Positions 29,628 to 39,665 are shown, numbered from the stretch's first letter. The stretch is 64,000 bases of DNA from Flavobacterium frigidimaris (GCA_900129595.1 FQWG01000002.1:62001-126000); one strand, 5' to 3'. The notes: generated by a model from the sequence alone, not told the origin. Numbers and translations are program-made.

Positions 29628-31385
29628 TTATTTTTTTGATTTTGTTTTTTTAACCTCTGAAAACTCTAAATAATTAAGATTAAAACCTCCTTTTTCAAAT
29701 ACTACTTTGATTTTGTTTGTTCCTGCATTCAATTCAACGCCAGATAAAACAACGCTTTTCCATTTTTCATTTCCTCCGGTTACAGGAAGTATAATCGTCT
29801 CTGATTTTTTTCCGTTTTCAGTTTCCAGATAAAGTTTTCCTTCTGAATTTTCACTTGAGTAACGAATGGCTACTTTGTATGCATTTTGTTTGGCAACCTG
29901 GGTTGTAAACTGCAGCCATTCTCCATCTTCGATAAACGAAACCTGGTAACCATTTGATCCGGCATCTTTGCACGGCAAAATATCAACACCATCATTTCTC
30001 ATGGTATTTCCTTTGTTCCACTCCTCAAATTTTCCTGTTTCTACTCTGTAATTGATAAAATCGTTATCGAGATAAGCATAACCATTTGTTCCTAAATCAT
30101 ATTGAGTTGCGGCAATTTTTCCCGGAATCAAATGTCTTTTATACGGTTTGGTATCGTTAGTTTGTACTTGTCTGAACATGGCATCAATTACATCCGGTTT
30201 TACGGTTATGTTTTCCATTTTATAATTATCCGCCATTTTCATCAATGTTTTTTTCGCAAAATCAGCAGATGGTTTTTGTCCGCCATCTTTCCAATATTTT
30301 AATAAAACATCATATTCCGGAATTTTAGTCACTGACGTTACACCGGCAATATTTTCTATCTTTTTCATTGGCCAGAATGCCCATCCAATATTATTGCTTT
30401 CTACTAATGTCAAGGCATCTTTGAACCAGACATTTGAGTTTTCACCACTTTCTCCCAACCAGATCGGTACGTTGTATTGTTCTCTGTAATCCAGCATTTT
30501 CTGAATCGATTCTTTGGTATTGTAATTCCAGTATTTATGAAAACTCAATGCCATATTTTCATCCCATAAAGGAAAGATTCCGTTGTAATTATTTCCCCAA
30601 CAGTTTCCTTCGATAAAAATCAAATGGTTGGTATCTACTTCACGAATCGCTTTGGTTACCTGAACCATTAATTCTCTCAAAGGTCCGTTTGAATTTTCAT
30701 CACAACCATTTTTATTGGTTCCTGTAAAATTCCAGTTCGGTTCATTGATGATATCGTAGGCTCCCATCCATGGATTATCTCTATAGCGTGAAGCCAGTTT
30801 TTTCCATAAGGCAATCATTTTTTTCTGGTTGGCTTCACTTTCCCAAAGCGATGGTTTTGTGGTATCATAGTCAGAAATTGCAGCATCATTTCCTTGTCCG
30901 CCCGGAGCAGCATGCAAATCTAAAATCAGGTAGATTTTATTCTCAGCACACCATTTCAATAGGTTATCTGTCATCGTAAAACCTTCTTCGATCCAGGTAA
31001 TTTCGCCATTCTTTTCTTCCTGAACAGATGGCGTATACAAGTTATAATGCATTGGCAAACGGATAGAATTGAAACCCCACACAGCAAGCGAATCGACATC
31101 ACGTTTTGTGAGTCCGTTTGCTTTATAAGCGGCATAGAATTCCTTTGTTCCCTGTTCTCCAATAACTTCTTCGATCTTCTGTTTGATCACATATTGTGGA
31201 CTTGCAAAAGGCTGTGTCTGCATCATATATCCTTCCTGCACCATCCAGCCGCCAATTCCGAGTCCTCTTAGTATTATATTTTGTCCGTTGCCATCTACAA
31301 TTTTTTGTCCGTCCCTGTGCAAAAATCCCTGACCAAAGGCAGTAATTGAAAGCAATAATTGTAATGTGATAATTAATTTTTTCAT
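29628..31385 (-). CDS. Glycoside hydrolase family 5 enzyme with C-terminal CBM6-like module
   Basis: A 585-residue exported protein (signal MKKLIITLQLLLSITAFGQ). The GH5 barrel (about 25-370) has FNSIRLPMHYNLY, LDLHAAPGGQ, the acid/base Glu215 in DIINEPNW and the nucleophile Glu312 in WLGESGEN. The C-terminal part (about 440-575) has ISYRVETG-like and FIEDGEWLQFT segments typical of CBM6-type modules. The overall look resembles the exo-beta-1,3-glucanase side of GH5 (GWMVQEGYM, LHAAPGGQ), but the subfamily is not certain. It likely cuts beta-glucan chains outside the inner membrane. Confidence 0.88.
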   Translation of the reverse strand: MKKLIITLQLLLSITAFGQGFLHRDGQKIVDGNGQNIILRGLGIGGWMVQEGYMMQTQPFASPQYVIKQKIEEVIGEQGTKEFYAAYKANGLTKRDVDSLAVWGFNSIRLPMHYNLYTPSVQEEKNGEITWIEEGFTMTDNLLKWCAENKIYLILDLHAAPGGQGNDAAISDYDTTKPSLWESEANQKKMIALWKKLASRYRDNPWMGAYDIINEPNWNFTGTNKNGCDENSNGPLRELMVQVTKAIREVDTNHLIFIEGNCWGNNYNGIFPLWDENMALSFHKYWNYNTKESIQKMLDYREQYNVPIWLGESGENSNVWFKDALTLVESNNIGWAFWPMKKIENIAGVTSVTKIPEYDVLLKYWKDGGQKPSADFAKKTLMKMADNYKMENITVKPDVIDAMFRQVQTNDTKPYKRHLIPGKIAATQYDLGTNGYAYLDNDFINYRVETGKFEEWNKGNTMRNDGVDILPCKDAGSNGYQVSFIEDGEWLQFTTQVAKQNAYKVAIRYSSENSEGKLYLETENGKKSETIILPVTGGNEKWKSVVLSGVELNAGTNKIKVVFEKGGFNLNYLEFSEVKKTKSKK

Positions 31386-31460
31386 CCTAATTTTTTAAAC
31401 TTAAATTTGTATTTCAAGAGAAAATCCTTTTTTCTGATCTGCTATTCCATAATCAAAACT

Positions 31461-32924
31461 CTAATATTCTAAAGTCTGCATAGCATGCGCCGGTATTCTG
31501 ATAGTCGTTTTTAGAGCGCCTTTTGTAATGCTGTACACTATCTCTTTATCAGATGAATTCATTACAACCGTAACAATTTTTCCGTTTGTATTTCTAAACG
31601 AGGTACTTAGCAGGCTTTTATCGCTCAGAGTTGCCTCGATACGTTTTGCATTTGGTCTGATAAATTTTGATAAATGTCCTATATAATAATACATTGGCGT
31701 GTAGATCAACTCGTCTTTTGCCGTATCGCCATGAATTGGGGCAAAACAAAAATTACCCACATGATTTGGACCTCCGTTTTGATCTAAAAGAATGTTCCAA
31801 TCTGTCCAGGCAACGGTTCCGTTGTTAAAATCACTGATCATGTTAAGTCCATAGCGTTCTGCATTTCCCCAAAACTGAAACTTGGCAGCATCGAATTTTT
31901 CGATACAGCCTTCGGTAAAAATTAGATTTTTGTCGGGAAAGGCTTTATGAACTTCTGCTACAGATTCGAATTTTGGTGTACCGCCGTTCCAGGTTTCGTA
32001 CCAGTGAAATCCAATTCCCCAGGCATATTTTGATACTTCGGGATCTGAGAAAACAAGATTAGCTCTTTTTACAAGCATATCTCCGCGATTGTGGTCCCAG
32101 ATAATTATTTTTTTAGAACCTAAATTTTCTTTTTCTAAGGTTGGCCCAAGAAAGTTTTTTAGAAAATCTCTTTCAGCTTCAGGGGTATAAATACAGGATT
32201 CCCATCGTTGAGTCGCCATTGGCTCATTCTGAATGGTTAAACCCCAAACCGGAATTCCTTCTTTTTCATATGCTTTTATAAATTTCGCATAATAATTTGC
32301 CCATGACTGTGCAAATTCAGGCAATAAAACGCCGCCGTGCAAAATATCATTATTGTCTTTCATAAAAGCTGGGGGACTCCATGGACTAACAAATAAAGTT
32401 AATTTCCCGCCGGCAGTTTCTATTGCTTTTTTGATTAATGGGATTCTATATTTTCTATCATGATCAATATTGAAAGTTTTCAGTTCTTTGTCTCCTTCCT
32501 GGACATAAGTATAACTTTCGCTGCTGAAATCGCAACTATGAATGTTGGTTCTGGCTAAAGAGTAGCCAATCCCTTTATTTTTGTCGTAATAAGCGGTGAG
32601 AAATTCCTGTTGGTTTTTTGGCGATAGTTTGGCAAAGACTTCAGCACTTGCGTCTGTAATTGCGCCGCCTATTCCCAGAAAAGTCTGGTGTGTTTTTGCC
32701 GGATCTACAATAATAGAAACCGTTGATTTTGTTTGTTGTGTAGTTGAGATCAGGTCATTTGATAATGACAATCTTAAAGGCGTATTTTCAGCAGTAGTGT
32801 AAACATTAATTTTTGCATTCGATTTGGCTTTAGCACCGCCGGATTGAGCTACAGCTTTTGATGAATAACCACTTAACAGCAGAATTAAAATTGGAATTAC
32901 TAAAATTTTATAGGTTGATTTCAT
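31461..32924 (-). CDS. Glycoside hydrolase family 30 (beta-glucanase / glucosylceramidase type), copy 2
   Basis: A 487-residue exported enzyme. The N-terminus MKSTYKILVIPILILLLSGY is a signal sequence, possibly cleaved after AVAQ. The GH30 barrel is complete, with acid/base Glu234 in TIQNEPMATQRW and nucleophile Glu338 in IFTEGCIEKFD, and a C-terminal beta-sandwich ends RIPAHAMQTLEY. GH30 subfamilies 1 and 3 act on beta-glucosides and beta-1,6-glucan. It is a close paralogue of the next gene upstream (32992) along the whole length, so this is a tandem duplication. It is part of the susC-to-GH5 operon. Confidence 0.9.
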   Translation of the reverse strand: MKSTYKILVIPILILLLSGYSSKAVAQSGGAKAKSNAKINVYTTAENTPLRLSLSNDLISTTQQTKSTVSIIVDPAKTHQTFLGIGGAITDASAEVFAKLSPKNQQEFLTAYYDKNKGIGYSLARTNIHSCDFSSESYTYVQEGDKELKTFNIDHDRKYRIPLIKKAIETAGGKLTLFVSPWSPPAFMKDNNDILHGGVLLPEFAQSWANYYAKFIKAYEKEGIPVWGLTIQNEPMATQRWESCIYTPEAERDFLKNFLGPTLEKENLGSKKIIIWDHNRGDMLVKRANLVFSDPEVSKYAWGIGFHWYETWNGGTPKFESVAEVHKAFPDKNLIFTEGCIEKFDAAKFQFWGNAERYGLNMISDFNNGTVAWTDWNILLDQNGGPNHVGNFCFAPIHGDTAKDELIYTPMYYYIGHLSKFIRPNAKRIEATLSDKSLLSTSFRNTNGKIVTVVMNSSDKEIVYSITKGALKTTIRIPAHAMQTLEY

Positions 32925-32953
32925 TATATTTTTAGATACTATTAAAAAAAATA

Positions 32954-32973
32954 AGGGCTAAATAAATAGCCCC
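32954..32973 (-). other. Hairpin between the two GH30 genes
   Basis: AGGGCTA (32954-32960) pairs with TAGCCCC (32967-32973). It is short and lies inside the operon, so it may stabilise or process the message rather than end it. Confidence 0.35.
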
Positions 32974-32991
32974 TAACTACTAAACAAAATA

Positions 32992-34452
32992 TTAATAAAC
33001 TAAAGTCTGTATTGCGTGTGCCGGTATTTTTACTACTGTTTTTTGAGTAGCTACTATTAAATTATAAGTAATCTCGTTGTCTGTATGATTCATGACAACA
33101 GTTGACATTGTTCCGTCAGTATTTAAGAATGAAGTACTTTGCAAATAGCTTCTGCTTACTGCTGTGCTTACACGAACAGCATTTGGCCGAATGAATTTTG
33201 AAAAATGTCCGATATAATAATAAGACGGAGTATATATTAATTCTCCGGTTGTTGTGTCTGCATGTATTGGGGCAAAACAGAAATTACCAACGTGATTTGG
33301 ACCTCCATATTGGTCTAAAAGAATGTTCCAGTCTGTCCATCCAACAGTTCCGTTATTAAAATCATTGATCATTGAAGTTCCGTATCTTTCGGCATTTGGC
33401 CAAAACTGATATCTGGCGGCATCAAATTTCTCTACACAGCCTTCTGTAAACATTAGTTTTTTATCCGGATATGCTTCGTGAACTCTTGCCACATTTTCGA
33501 ACAATGGTTGTGCACCTGTCCAGGTTTCGTACCAATGAAATCCTATTCCCCAAACATATTTTGCAGCTTCAGGATCTGAGAAAATAACATTTGCCCTTTG
33601 TACCATTAAATCACGATTGTGATCCCAGGCAATAATTTTTATTCTTTCTAAACCTTCTTTTTTAAGCGTTGGCCCTAAGTAGTTTTTAAGAAAATCTCTT
33701 TCTTCTTCTGCAGTATACAAACAAGATTCCCAGGTTTGTGTTGCCATTGGCTCATTTTGTACTGAAGTTCCCCACATTGGAATTCCTTCTTTTTCGTAAG
33801 CTTTAATAAATTTGACATACATATTTGCCCAAGCCTGATAAAACTCAGGAAGCAGCGTTCCTCCTTTGAGTACATTTTTATTGCTTTTCATAAAAGCATT
33901 TGGTGACCATGGCGTTGCATAAGTAACTAATTTTCCTCCGGCTGTTTTGATGGCTTGCTTTATAAGCGGAATGCGATATTGCCTATCATGTTCAATCGAG
34001 AAAGTTTTTAAATCCTTATCGCCTTCTTCAATATAAGAATAACTCGCACTACTAAAATCTGAACTTTGAATTGTAGTTCTTAATAATGTGTAGCCAATTC
34101 CTTTTTGAGTGTCGTAATAAGCATTTAAAAATTCTGTTTGTTTTTCTTTTGATAGTTTAGCAAAAATTTCGGCACTTGCATCAGTAACAGCTCCTCCAAT
34201 TCCCATAAAGGTCTGGAATCTTTTTGATGGCTCAACAAAAACTGAAATCTCAGTTTCTACCGGTTGTTTTGATGCTGCAAAGGATAAATTATCTGTAGGG
34301 GTTAACCTTAATTTTGTATGATCAGCAGTGGTGTACACCGTGATTTTTTTATTCGTTGTTGTAAATACTTGTTGTGGTTTCTGATTTTTCTGCTGTGCAA
34401 AAACAGCTAGAGAAAAACACAAACAAGTAATAATAAGGCCGTTTTTTTTCAT
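32992..34452 (-). CDS. Glycoside hydrolase family 30, copy 1
   Basis: A 486-residue exported enzyme when started at Met codon 34452 (MKKNGLIITCLCFSLAVFAQ, a clean signal peptide). A start at 34488 would add a 12-residue tail before it. Acid/base Glu234 sits in SVQNEPMATQTW and nucleophile Glu337 in MFTEGCVEKFD. It is strongly similar to the downstream copy. Expected to act as an endo- or exo-beta-1,6-glucanase or glucosidase on the SusC/D substrate; the two copies may split surface and periplasmic roles, although neither has a lipobox. Confidence 0.9.
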   Translation of the reverse strand: MKKNGLIITCLCFSLAVFAQQKNQKPQQVFTTTNKKITVYTTADHTKLRLTPTDNLSFAASKQPVETEISVFVEPSKRFQTFMGIGGAVTDASAEIFAKLSKEKQTEFLNAYYDTQKGIGYTLLRTTIQSSDFSSASYSYIEEGDKDLKTFSIEHDRQYRIPLIKQAIKTAGGKLVTYATPWSPNAFMKSNKNVLKGGTLLPEFYQAWANMYVKFIKAYEKEGIPMWGTSVQNEPMATQTWESCLYTAEEERDFLKNYLGPTLKKEGLERIKIIAWDHNRDLMVQRANVIFSDPEAAKYVWGIGFHWYETWTGAQPLFENVARVHEAYPDKKLMFTEGCVEKFDAARYQFWPNAERYGTSMINDFNNGTVGWTDWNILLDQYGGPNHVGNFCFAPIHADTTTGELIYTPSYYYIGHFSKFIRPNAVRVSTAVSRSYLQSTSFLNTDGTMSTVVMNHTDNEITYNLIVATQKTVVKIPAHAIQTLVY

Positions 34453-34504
34453 TGTATCTGTTTTAATAATTAAAACTTTTTTTTGCAAATAATTGATTTA
34501 AAAA

Positions 34505-34536
34505 ATAGCCCATTATCCTAAGTGAACATGGGCTAT
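34505..34536 (-). terminator. Hairpin between susD and the first GH30 gene
   Basis: ATAGCCCAT (34505-34513) pairs with ATGGGCTAT (34528-34536). On the minus strand it is followed by TTTTTAAAT, a weak U-run, so it may partly terminate and thereby lower enzyme expression relative to SusC/SusD. Confidence 0.5.
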
Positions 34537-34651
34537 CTGGCAACCAAACTTAACTTAACTTAAACTTATTTTTGCATTTCTGTTTTTTAGAAAGACAGAG
34601 ATTTTCGCCTCAGTCTTTTTTGAATACAAATGCTGAATTTTATTGTACAGA

Positions 34652-36172
34652 TTAATTATAACCTTTATTCTGAACCATTTTAGTGTTATTGAATTCACTG
34701 TATGGTATTGGCCAAAGTTCATTTTTGTTCGCCGTAAATCCTTTAAATGCAAGTTTAGACGCTGCTTCACCAGTTCTTACTAAGTCGTACCAACGGTGTC
34801 CTTCTCCTGCAAGTTCTAATCTTCTTTCAGCCAGAATAGCCGGAATAGAAACTGGTACAGATGGCAAACCAACTCTATTTCTAACAGCATCTAAAAGTGC
34901 CTGAGCTCTTGCTCCTGTTCCTCCCAGAGCTTCAGCTTCCATTAGATAGGTATCTGCTAAACGAATGATGTAAGTATTCACTCCAAAGTTCAATGCTCCT
35001 TCAGAAGTTCCTATATCACTATTAACCGGTGAATATTTTATAAAATGATATCCTGTTTCCTGGTAACTTGGATCATAGGTCATGTTACCAGCTGCTTGTT
35101 GCGCAGCTGCATCAAAAATTGTAGATGCAAAACGCGGATCTCCTTTTAAAGTATTACCCAAATCAGCTGTGATCACCATAAATCCCCATCCGTTGATATA
35201 ATCAGGAATACCTGCCGCTATACCTGCCGGTGTTCTTTTGAAGTTACGCATTCCGCTTAACTGGCTTACAAGGTTTCCTTCGTCATCACCTCTTTCAAAA
35301 TTGTCCCATTTAGTATTTCCTTCGCTAGAATAACTAATTTCGAAGATTGATTCTGTATTGAATTTATTTTTATGATTCCATAAATCAGCAAACTTATCCA
35401 ACAATTTGTATCCAAAACTACTCGTTGATCCCGGTGTACCATTTACCTTAGCAAATTCTGCAGCAGCTTCCGGTTTTTTGTTATCATATAAATAAGCCTT
35501 TCCTAAAAGTGCCGTTGCAGCACCTTTTGTAAAACGGCCTAACTCGTCAGGAGCTAAAGTAATTGGCAAATCTGCAATTGCTTCAGTCAAATCTTTTTCG
35601 ATTTGTGCATACACCATTGCCGGAGTCGCTTGTACTGTTATTGCAATTTCCTCTCTTGTATATGGAGTTAATTTTAACGGTACGTTTCCAAACATTCTCA
35701 CTAAATCAAAATAGTAATAAGCTCTTAATGCTTTAACCTCTGCCAGGAAACGCGCTTTTTTAGCAGCATCCATATCAATTTCAGGCAATTTTACAACCAT
35801 GATATTACATCTTGCAACTCCCTGAAAATAGTTGGACCATACTGCCGGCGGAATATTCGTAGGGCTTACTGTATAGTTGTTCATAACCTGAAGTCCTGGC
35901 TGATCTGCATTGTTTCCTCCTCCTGCATAAAAATCATCAGATGCAGAATTTAATAATAACAATGGGGCGTTTTCCATAGCTCCGGCATATTTCCCTAATT
36001 TATCATAAGCCGCTATTAATCCGGAATAAGCGTCTTTTTCAGTTTTATAAAAATCCTTTTCCAAGACAACTCCATCTCCTTTTACCTCCAGCTTTTCATC
36101 GTTATCACACGACGCAAGTGACAATATTGCCCCTAATGCTATTAATGAATGTTTAAAACTTATAAGTTTCAT
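34652..36172 (-). CDS. susD: SusD/RagB family outer-membrane glycan-binding lipoprotein
   Basis: A 506-residue lipoprotein with signal and lipobox in LGAILSLASCDN (lipid-bearing Cys23). The SusD N-terminal TPR region shows RFLAEVKALRAYYYFDLVRMFGNVPL (residues about 135-165; quoted in parts elsewhere), and the C-terminal marker ERRLELAGEGHRWYDLVRTG is present. SusD forms the lid over the SusC barrel at the cell surface and binds the oligosaccharide. It lies 17 bases behind susC, the canonical pairing. Confidence 0.96.
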   Translation of the reverse strand: MKLISFKHSLIALGAILSLASCDNDEKLEVKGDGVVLEKDFYKTEKDAYSGLIAAYDKLGKYAGAMENAPLLLLNSASDDFYAGGGNNADQPGLQVMNNYTVSPTNIPPAVWSNYFQGVARCNIMVVKLPEIDMDAAKKARFLAEVKALRAYYYFDLVRMFGNVPLKLTPYTREEIAITVQATPAMVYAQIEKDLTEAIADLPITLAPDELGRFTKGAATALLGKAYLYDNKKPEAAAEFAKVNGTPGSTSSFGYKLLDKFADLWNHKNKFNTESIFEISYSSEGNTKWDNFERGDDEGNLVSQLSGMRNFKRTPAGIAAGIPDYINGWGFMVITADLGNTLKGDPRFASTIFDAAAQQAAGNMTYDPSYQETGYHFIKYSPVNSDIGTSEGALNFGVNTYIIRLADTYLMEAEALGGTGARAQALLDAVRNRVGLPSVPVSIPAILAERRLELAGEGHRWYDLVRTGEAASKLAFKGFTANKNELWPIPYSEFNNTKMVQNKGYN

Positions 36173-36189
36173 AATATTTTATTTTTAAA

Positions 36190-39100
36190 TTAAAATTGTA
36201 AATTAACTCCCAACATGTATGTCTTAGCCTGAGGATAGAAACCTCTATCTACACCTTGCACATTGTTTACACCTGCAGTAGTCGCTCCTCCAATTTCAGG
36301 ATCAAAACCAGTATATTTTGTAATTGTAAACAAGTTTTCACCTGTTACATAAAGTCTCACTTTTTGTAATGAAATGCTTTCTATCCATTCTTTTGGAAAA
36401 GAATATCCAAACTGAATCGTTTTAAATCTGAAGAAATCACCATTTTGTAAGTGGAAAGTTGATGGATTATTAAAGTTATTATTAGTATCAGCATTAGTAA
36501 CTCTAGGATAGGTATTTGAAGTTCCTTCTCCTGTCCAGCGCCCTAAAACTTCTGTTTGGTAATTAGCATTCAAAACATCTAATCTTCTTAATCCCTGATA
36601 AATTTTATTTCCGCCTGCTCCCTGACCAAAAACTAATAAGTCAAATCCGCGGTAATCTAAGTTCAATGTTAAACCGTAAGTAAATTTAGGCAATGAGCTT
36701 CCTAAGAAAGTTCTGTCATCTGCCGTGATTTTACCATCGCCATTAAGGTCTTCCCAACGGAAATCTCCTGGTTTAGCATTAGGCTGAATTATCGCACCTG
36801 TAGAACTTTTGTAAGCATCAATTTCTGCCTGATTCTGAAAAATACCAGCTGTTTTAAACCCGTAGAACGAGTTGTAAGCGTGACCTACCTGAGTTCTGTT
36901 GATTTCATAAGTGGTAGACTGCACTTTTTCAGTACCTACTACAAAATCAACTCCTTTGTCGATGTAAGTAACTTCGTTTTGGATATAAGAGAAGTTACCA
37001 TTTACAGAAAGGTTCAATGCTCCTATTTTTTTACGGTAGCCCAATTCAATATCAAAACCTTTGTTTTGCATATCAGCTAAGTTGGCATAAGTATCTCCTG
37101 TAACTCCAACAAATCCGGGAATTGGCACTTTCATAATAATACCAGATGTTTTTTTGTTGAAAAAATCCACACTTAAATTAAAGTCATGAAACAAAGTCGT
37201 TTCAAAACCAATATTAGCTTGTTTTGTTTCTTCCCATTTTAAGTCAGGATTTGGAATCGCATTTGGACTTTGTCCAGGAATTGGCAATCCATCAGCACCA
37301 ATAGTGTAGTTTCTTTGGATTCCGATAGTAGACAAGTATAAGAAATCCGGTGATGAGTCATTACCTGTTACACCGTAACCTCCTCTAATTTTTAATGTAT
37401 TGATCACATTGTTATCTTTCCAGAACTCTTCTTTTGATGGTACCCAACCTAACGAAGCAGAAGGGAAAGTTCCGTATTTGTGCGTTGGTCCAAATCTGGT
37501 AGAACCGTCACGACGAATAATACCTGACACAATGTATTTTTCTTTGTAGTCATAGTTTAATCTTGAGAACAATGATTGTACTCTGTGTTCTACAGCTTGC
37601 CCATTATAAGCATTTGCAATTTTGTCTTTGATTGGAATATCAACATTAAAAGAAGCATCTTTATGATTTGTAGCAGGAATTCCTCTGTACGTAATGTCGT
37701 TACCAGAAGTAATATTATCTACATAAGTACCCACTCCTAATAAAACATTGAAATGGTGTTCTCCTATTTTTTTGTCATAATTTAATGTGTTCTCCCAGTT
37801 CCAGCTAAAAGATCTTTTGTATGATCTAAAAAGCTCATTGGTGTTTTTTACAGTCGCATTATTCAGGTAAGAAACCGGAGTAAAGTTATCAGATCCGTAA
37901 AATGCTAATTTTCCACCAGCTACTGATTTAAATTTTAAACCTTTTAAAACTTCTGCTTCAACATAGATGTTTCCAACAAAATTATCAGCGAAATCATTAT
38001 TGCCTAATCTTGTTTGTGCATAAGCAAGAGGATTTGTATTTTCCTGAATAACATTAGTAGAAATACCATAATAGTTCCCATTTGCATCTTTAAGAGCATT
38101 AGCAGGAAATGTATTGTATACAGCAGGATTAGTTTCAATAACCGGAGTCAACGGATCTAAGTTGATGGCTGAAGCCAATGGTCCTCCAAATTCATTATTT
38201 GTATTACCAATACCAATAGTTTTTTCGTGAGAATATCCTAAAGTTTGTCCAACTTTGATATAATTTCCAATTTTATGAGTAGAGTTTAATCGGATATTTT
38301 TTCTGTTGTAATTGGATATTTGTGGTGTCACAATACCTTCTTGGTCGATTAAACCAAAAGACATATAAAAAGTAGACACATCATTACCACCACTAAGGCT
38401 TAATTCCTGAGAAGTACGTTGAGCATGTTTATCAAAAATAACATCTTGCCAATCTGTTCCTTGTCCAAATCCTGCAACCTGAGCAGGTGTGTATTTTGGG
38501 GCTTGTCCGGCGTTTACAGCAGATTCGTTCATAATCATTGCATACTGAGAGCCATTAAGCAAATCTAATTTTTTAGCCGGAGCCGAAGTTCCTGCAAAAC
38601 CATTATAATTTACATTGATTTTTCCGGCTTTTCCTTTTTTGGTAGTTACCAGAATTACCCCGGCAGCAGCACGAGAACCGTAAATAGCACCAGAAGCACC
38701 ATCTTTTAATACCTCAATAGACTCGATATCAGATTGGTTCAGATACCCTATACCTCCATTGTCTACTACTACACCATCAACAACCCATAAAGGATCATTA
38801 TTATTCAGAGTTGTAAAACCACGAACACGTATTGTAGAAGCAGATCCCGGTTGTCCTGCATTTGAAGCAATAGATACACCCGAAACTCTACCTTGTAAAG
38901 CTTGCTCAACTCTTGTTATAGGAAGGTTTTCTAAATCCTTTGCTTTAACGCTGGAAATAGCACCTGTTACTACACTTCTTTTTTGAGTACCATATCCTAC
39001 TACTACAACCTCATTTAAACTTTGAGATTCTGGTCTCAATTTGATATCTAGTTTTGTTCTTCCGTTTACAGCTTCCTGAACAGTAACGTATCCAACAAAA

Positions 39101-39321
39101 CTGATACTTAAAGTTCCGTTTGAAGGAACAGCGATTTGAAATTTACCATCAAAGTCTGAAGCTGTTGCCTTACTTGTGCCTTTAATTAAAATTGTTGCCC
39201 CAGGGACGGGCATTCCACTTTCATCATTAATTGTCCCCGTTACCGTAACATCTTGAGCCATTACGATAACTGAAAACAGTAGAGACGAAATACAAAAAAT
39301 AAGTAATTTTGTTAATTTCAT
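36190..39321 (-). CDS. susC: SusC/RagA family TonB-linked outer-membrane transporter
   Basis: A 1043-residue protein of normal SusC length. In order: signal peptide (to about residue 22), a carboxypeptidase-regulatory-like domain (about 24-105, VTGTINDESGMPVPGATILI), the TonB box/plug start NEVVVVGYGTQKRSVVTGAI, the plug with SIEVLKDGASGAIYGSRAA (about 205-223), and a 22-strand-type barrel ending in LGVNLQF. It imports glycan fragments through the outer membrane together with SusD. It is the first gene of the locus and has a divergent regulator; paired direct repeats lie upstream. Confidence 0.97.
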   Translation of the reverse strand: MKLTKLLIFCISSLLFSVIVMAQDVTVTGTINDESGMPVPGATILIKGTSKATASDFDGKFQIAVPSNGTLSISFVGYVTVQEAVNGRTKLDIKLRPESQSLNEVVVVGYGTQKRSVVTGAISSVKAKDLENLPITRVEQALQGRVSGVSIASNAGQPGSASTIRVRGFTTLNNNDPLWVVDGVVVDNGGIGYLNQSDIESIEVLKDGASGAIYGSRAAAGVILVTTKKGKAGKINVNYNGFAGTSAPAKKLDLLNGSQYAMIMNESAVNAGQAPKYTPAQVAGFGQGTDWQDVIFDKHAQRTSQELSLSGGNDVSTFYMSFGLIDQEGIVTPQISNYNRKNIRLNSTHKIGNYIKVGQTLGYSHEKTIGIGNTNNEFGGPLASAINLDPLTPVIETNPAVYNTFPANALKDANGNYYGISTNVIQENTNPLAYAQTRLGNNDFADNFVGNIYVEAEVLKGLKFKSVAGGKLAFYGSDNFTPVSYLNNATVKNTNELFRSYKRSFSWNWENTLNYDKKIGEHHFNVLLGVGTYVDNITSGNDITYRGIPATNHKDASFNVDIPIKDKIANAYNGQAVEHRVQSLFSRLNYDYKEKYIVSGIIRRDGSTRFGPTHKYGTFPSASLGWVPSKEEFWKDNNVINTLKIRGGYGVTGNDSSPDFLYLSTIGIQRNYTIGADGLPIPGQSPNAIPNPDLKWEETKQANIGFETTLFHDFNLSVDFFNKKTSGIIMKVPIPGFVGVTGDTYANLADMQNKGFDIELGYRKKIGALNLSVNGNFSYIQNEVTYIDKGVDFVVGTEKVQSTTYEINRTQVGHAYNSFYGFKTAGIFQNQAEIDAYKSSTGAIIQPNAKPGDFRWEDLNGDGKITADDRTFLGSSLPKFTYGLTLNLDYRGFDLLVFGQGAGGNKIYQGLRRLDVLNANYQTEVLGRWTGEGTSNTYPRVTNADTNNNFNNPSTFHLQNGDFFRFKTIQFGYSFPKEWIESISLQKVRLYVTGENLFTITKYTGFDPEIGGATTAGVNNVQGVDRGFYPQAKTYMLGVNLQF

Positions 39322-39360
39322 TTTTCTAAAAATTTTGGTTAATTAATTAGTAATTTGATG

Positions 39361-39368
39361 CAATAATA
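39361..39368 (-). promoter_or_regulatory. Candidate -7 box TATTATTG of susC
   Basis: Seven of eight positions match TAnnTTTG, 40 bases before the susC ATG. Confidence 0.4.
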
Positions 39369-39403
39369 AAGTTAAATTTTTACTATCAACAATAAAAATT
39401 CAT

Positions 39404-39453
39404 TACAAAAACACATCAAAGCATAATTTAATACACTACAAAAACACATCAAA
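39404..39453. promoter_or_regulatory. Paired 17-bp direct repeats upstream of susC, candidate operators
   Basis: TACAAAAACACATCAAA occurs twice with no mismatch (39404-39420 and 39437-39453), 33 bp start to start, about three helical turns. With the neighbouring CAY the match extends to 20 bases with one difference. The pair is 36-85 bases upstream of the candidate susC -7 box, as expected for activator sites, in the divergent spacer shared with the regulator gene. The rest of the 344-base spacer is AT-rich and shows no gene. Confidence 0.65.
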
Positions 39454-39665
39454 TTATTATTAATACGATTGATTATAAGACTTTTATAAAAAATAATATA
39501 TTGTTATAAAAATGTTAAGTAAAAAAATAAACACTACATTTATGAAATAAAGTCAAATTGATCATTTATTCAAAATAATGGTACGAAAACGCAACATTGC
39601 AAATAATTAATTAAAAATTAAAACCGTTTATAAAACATTTCCAATAAAAATACATTACAAATTTT

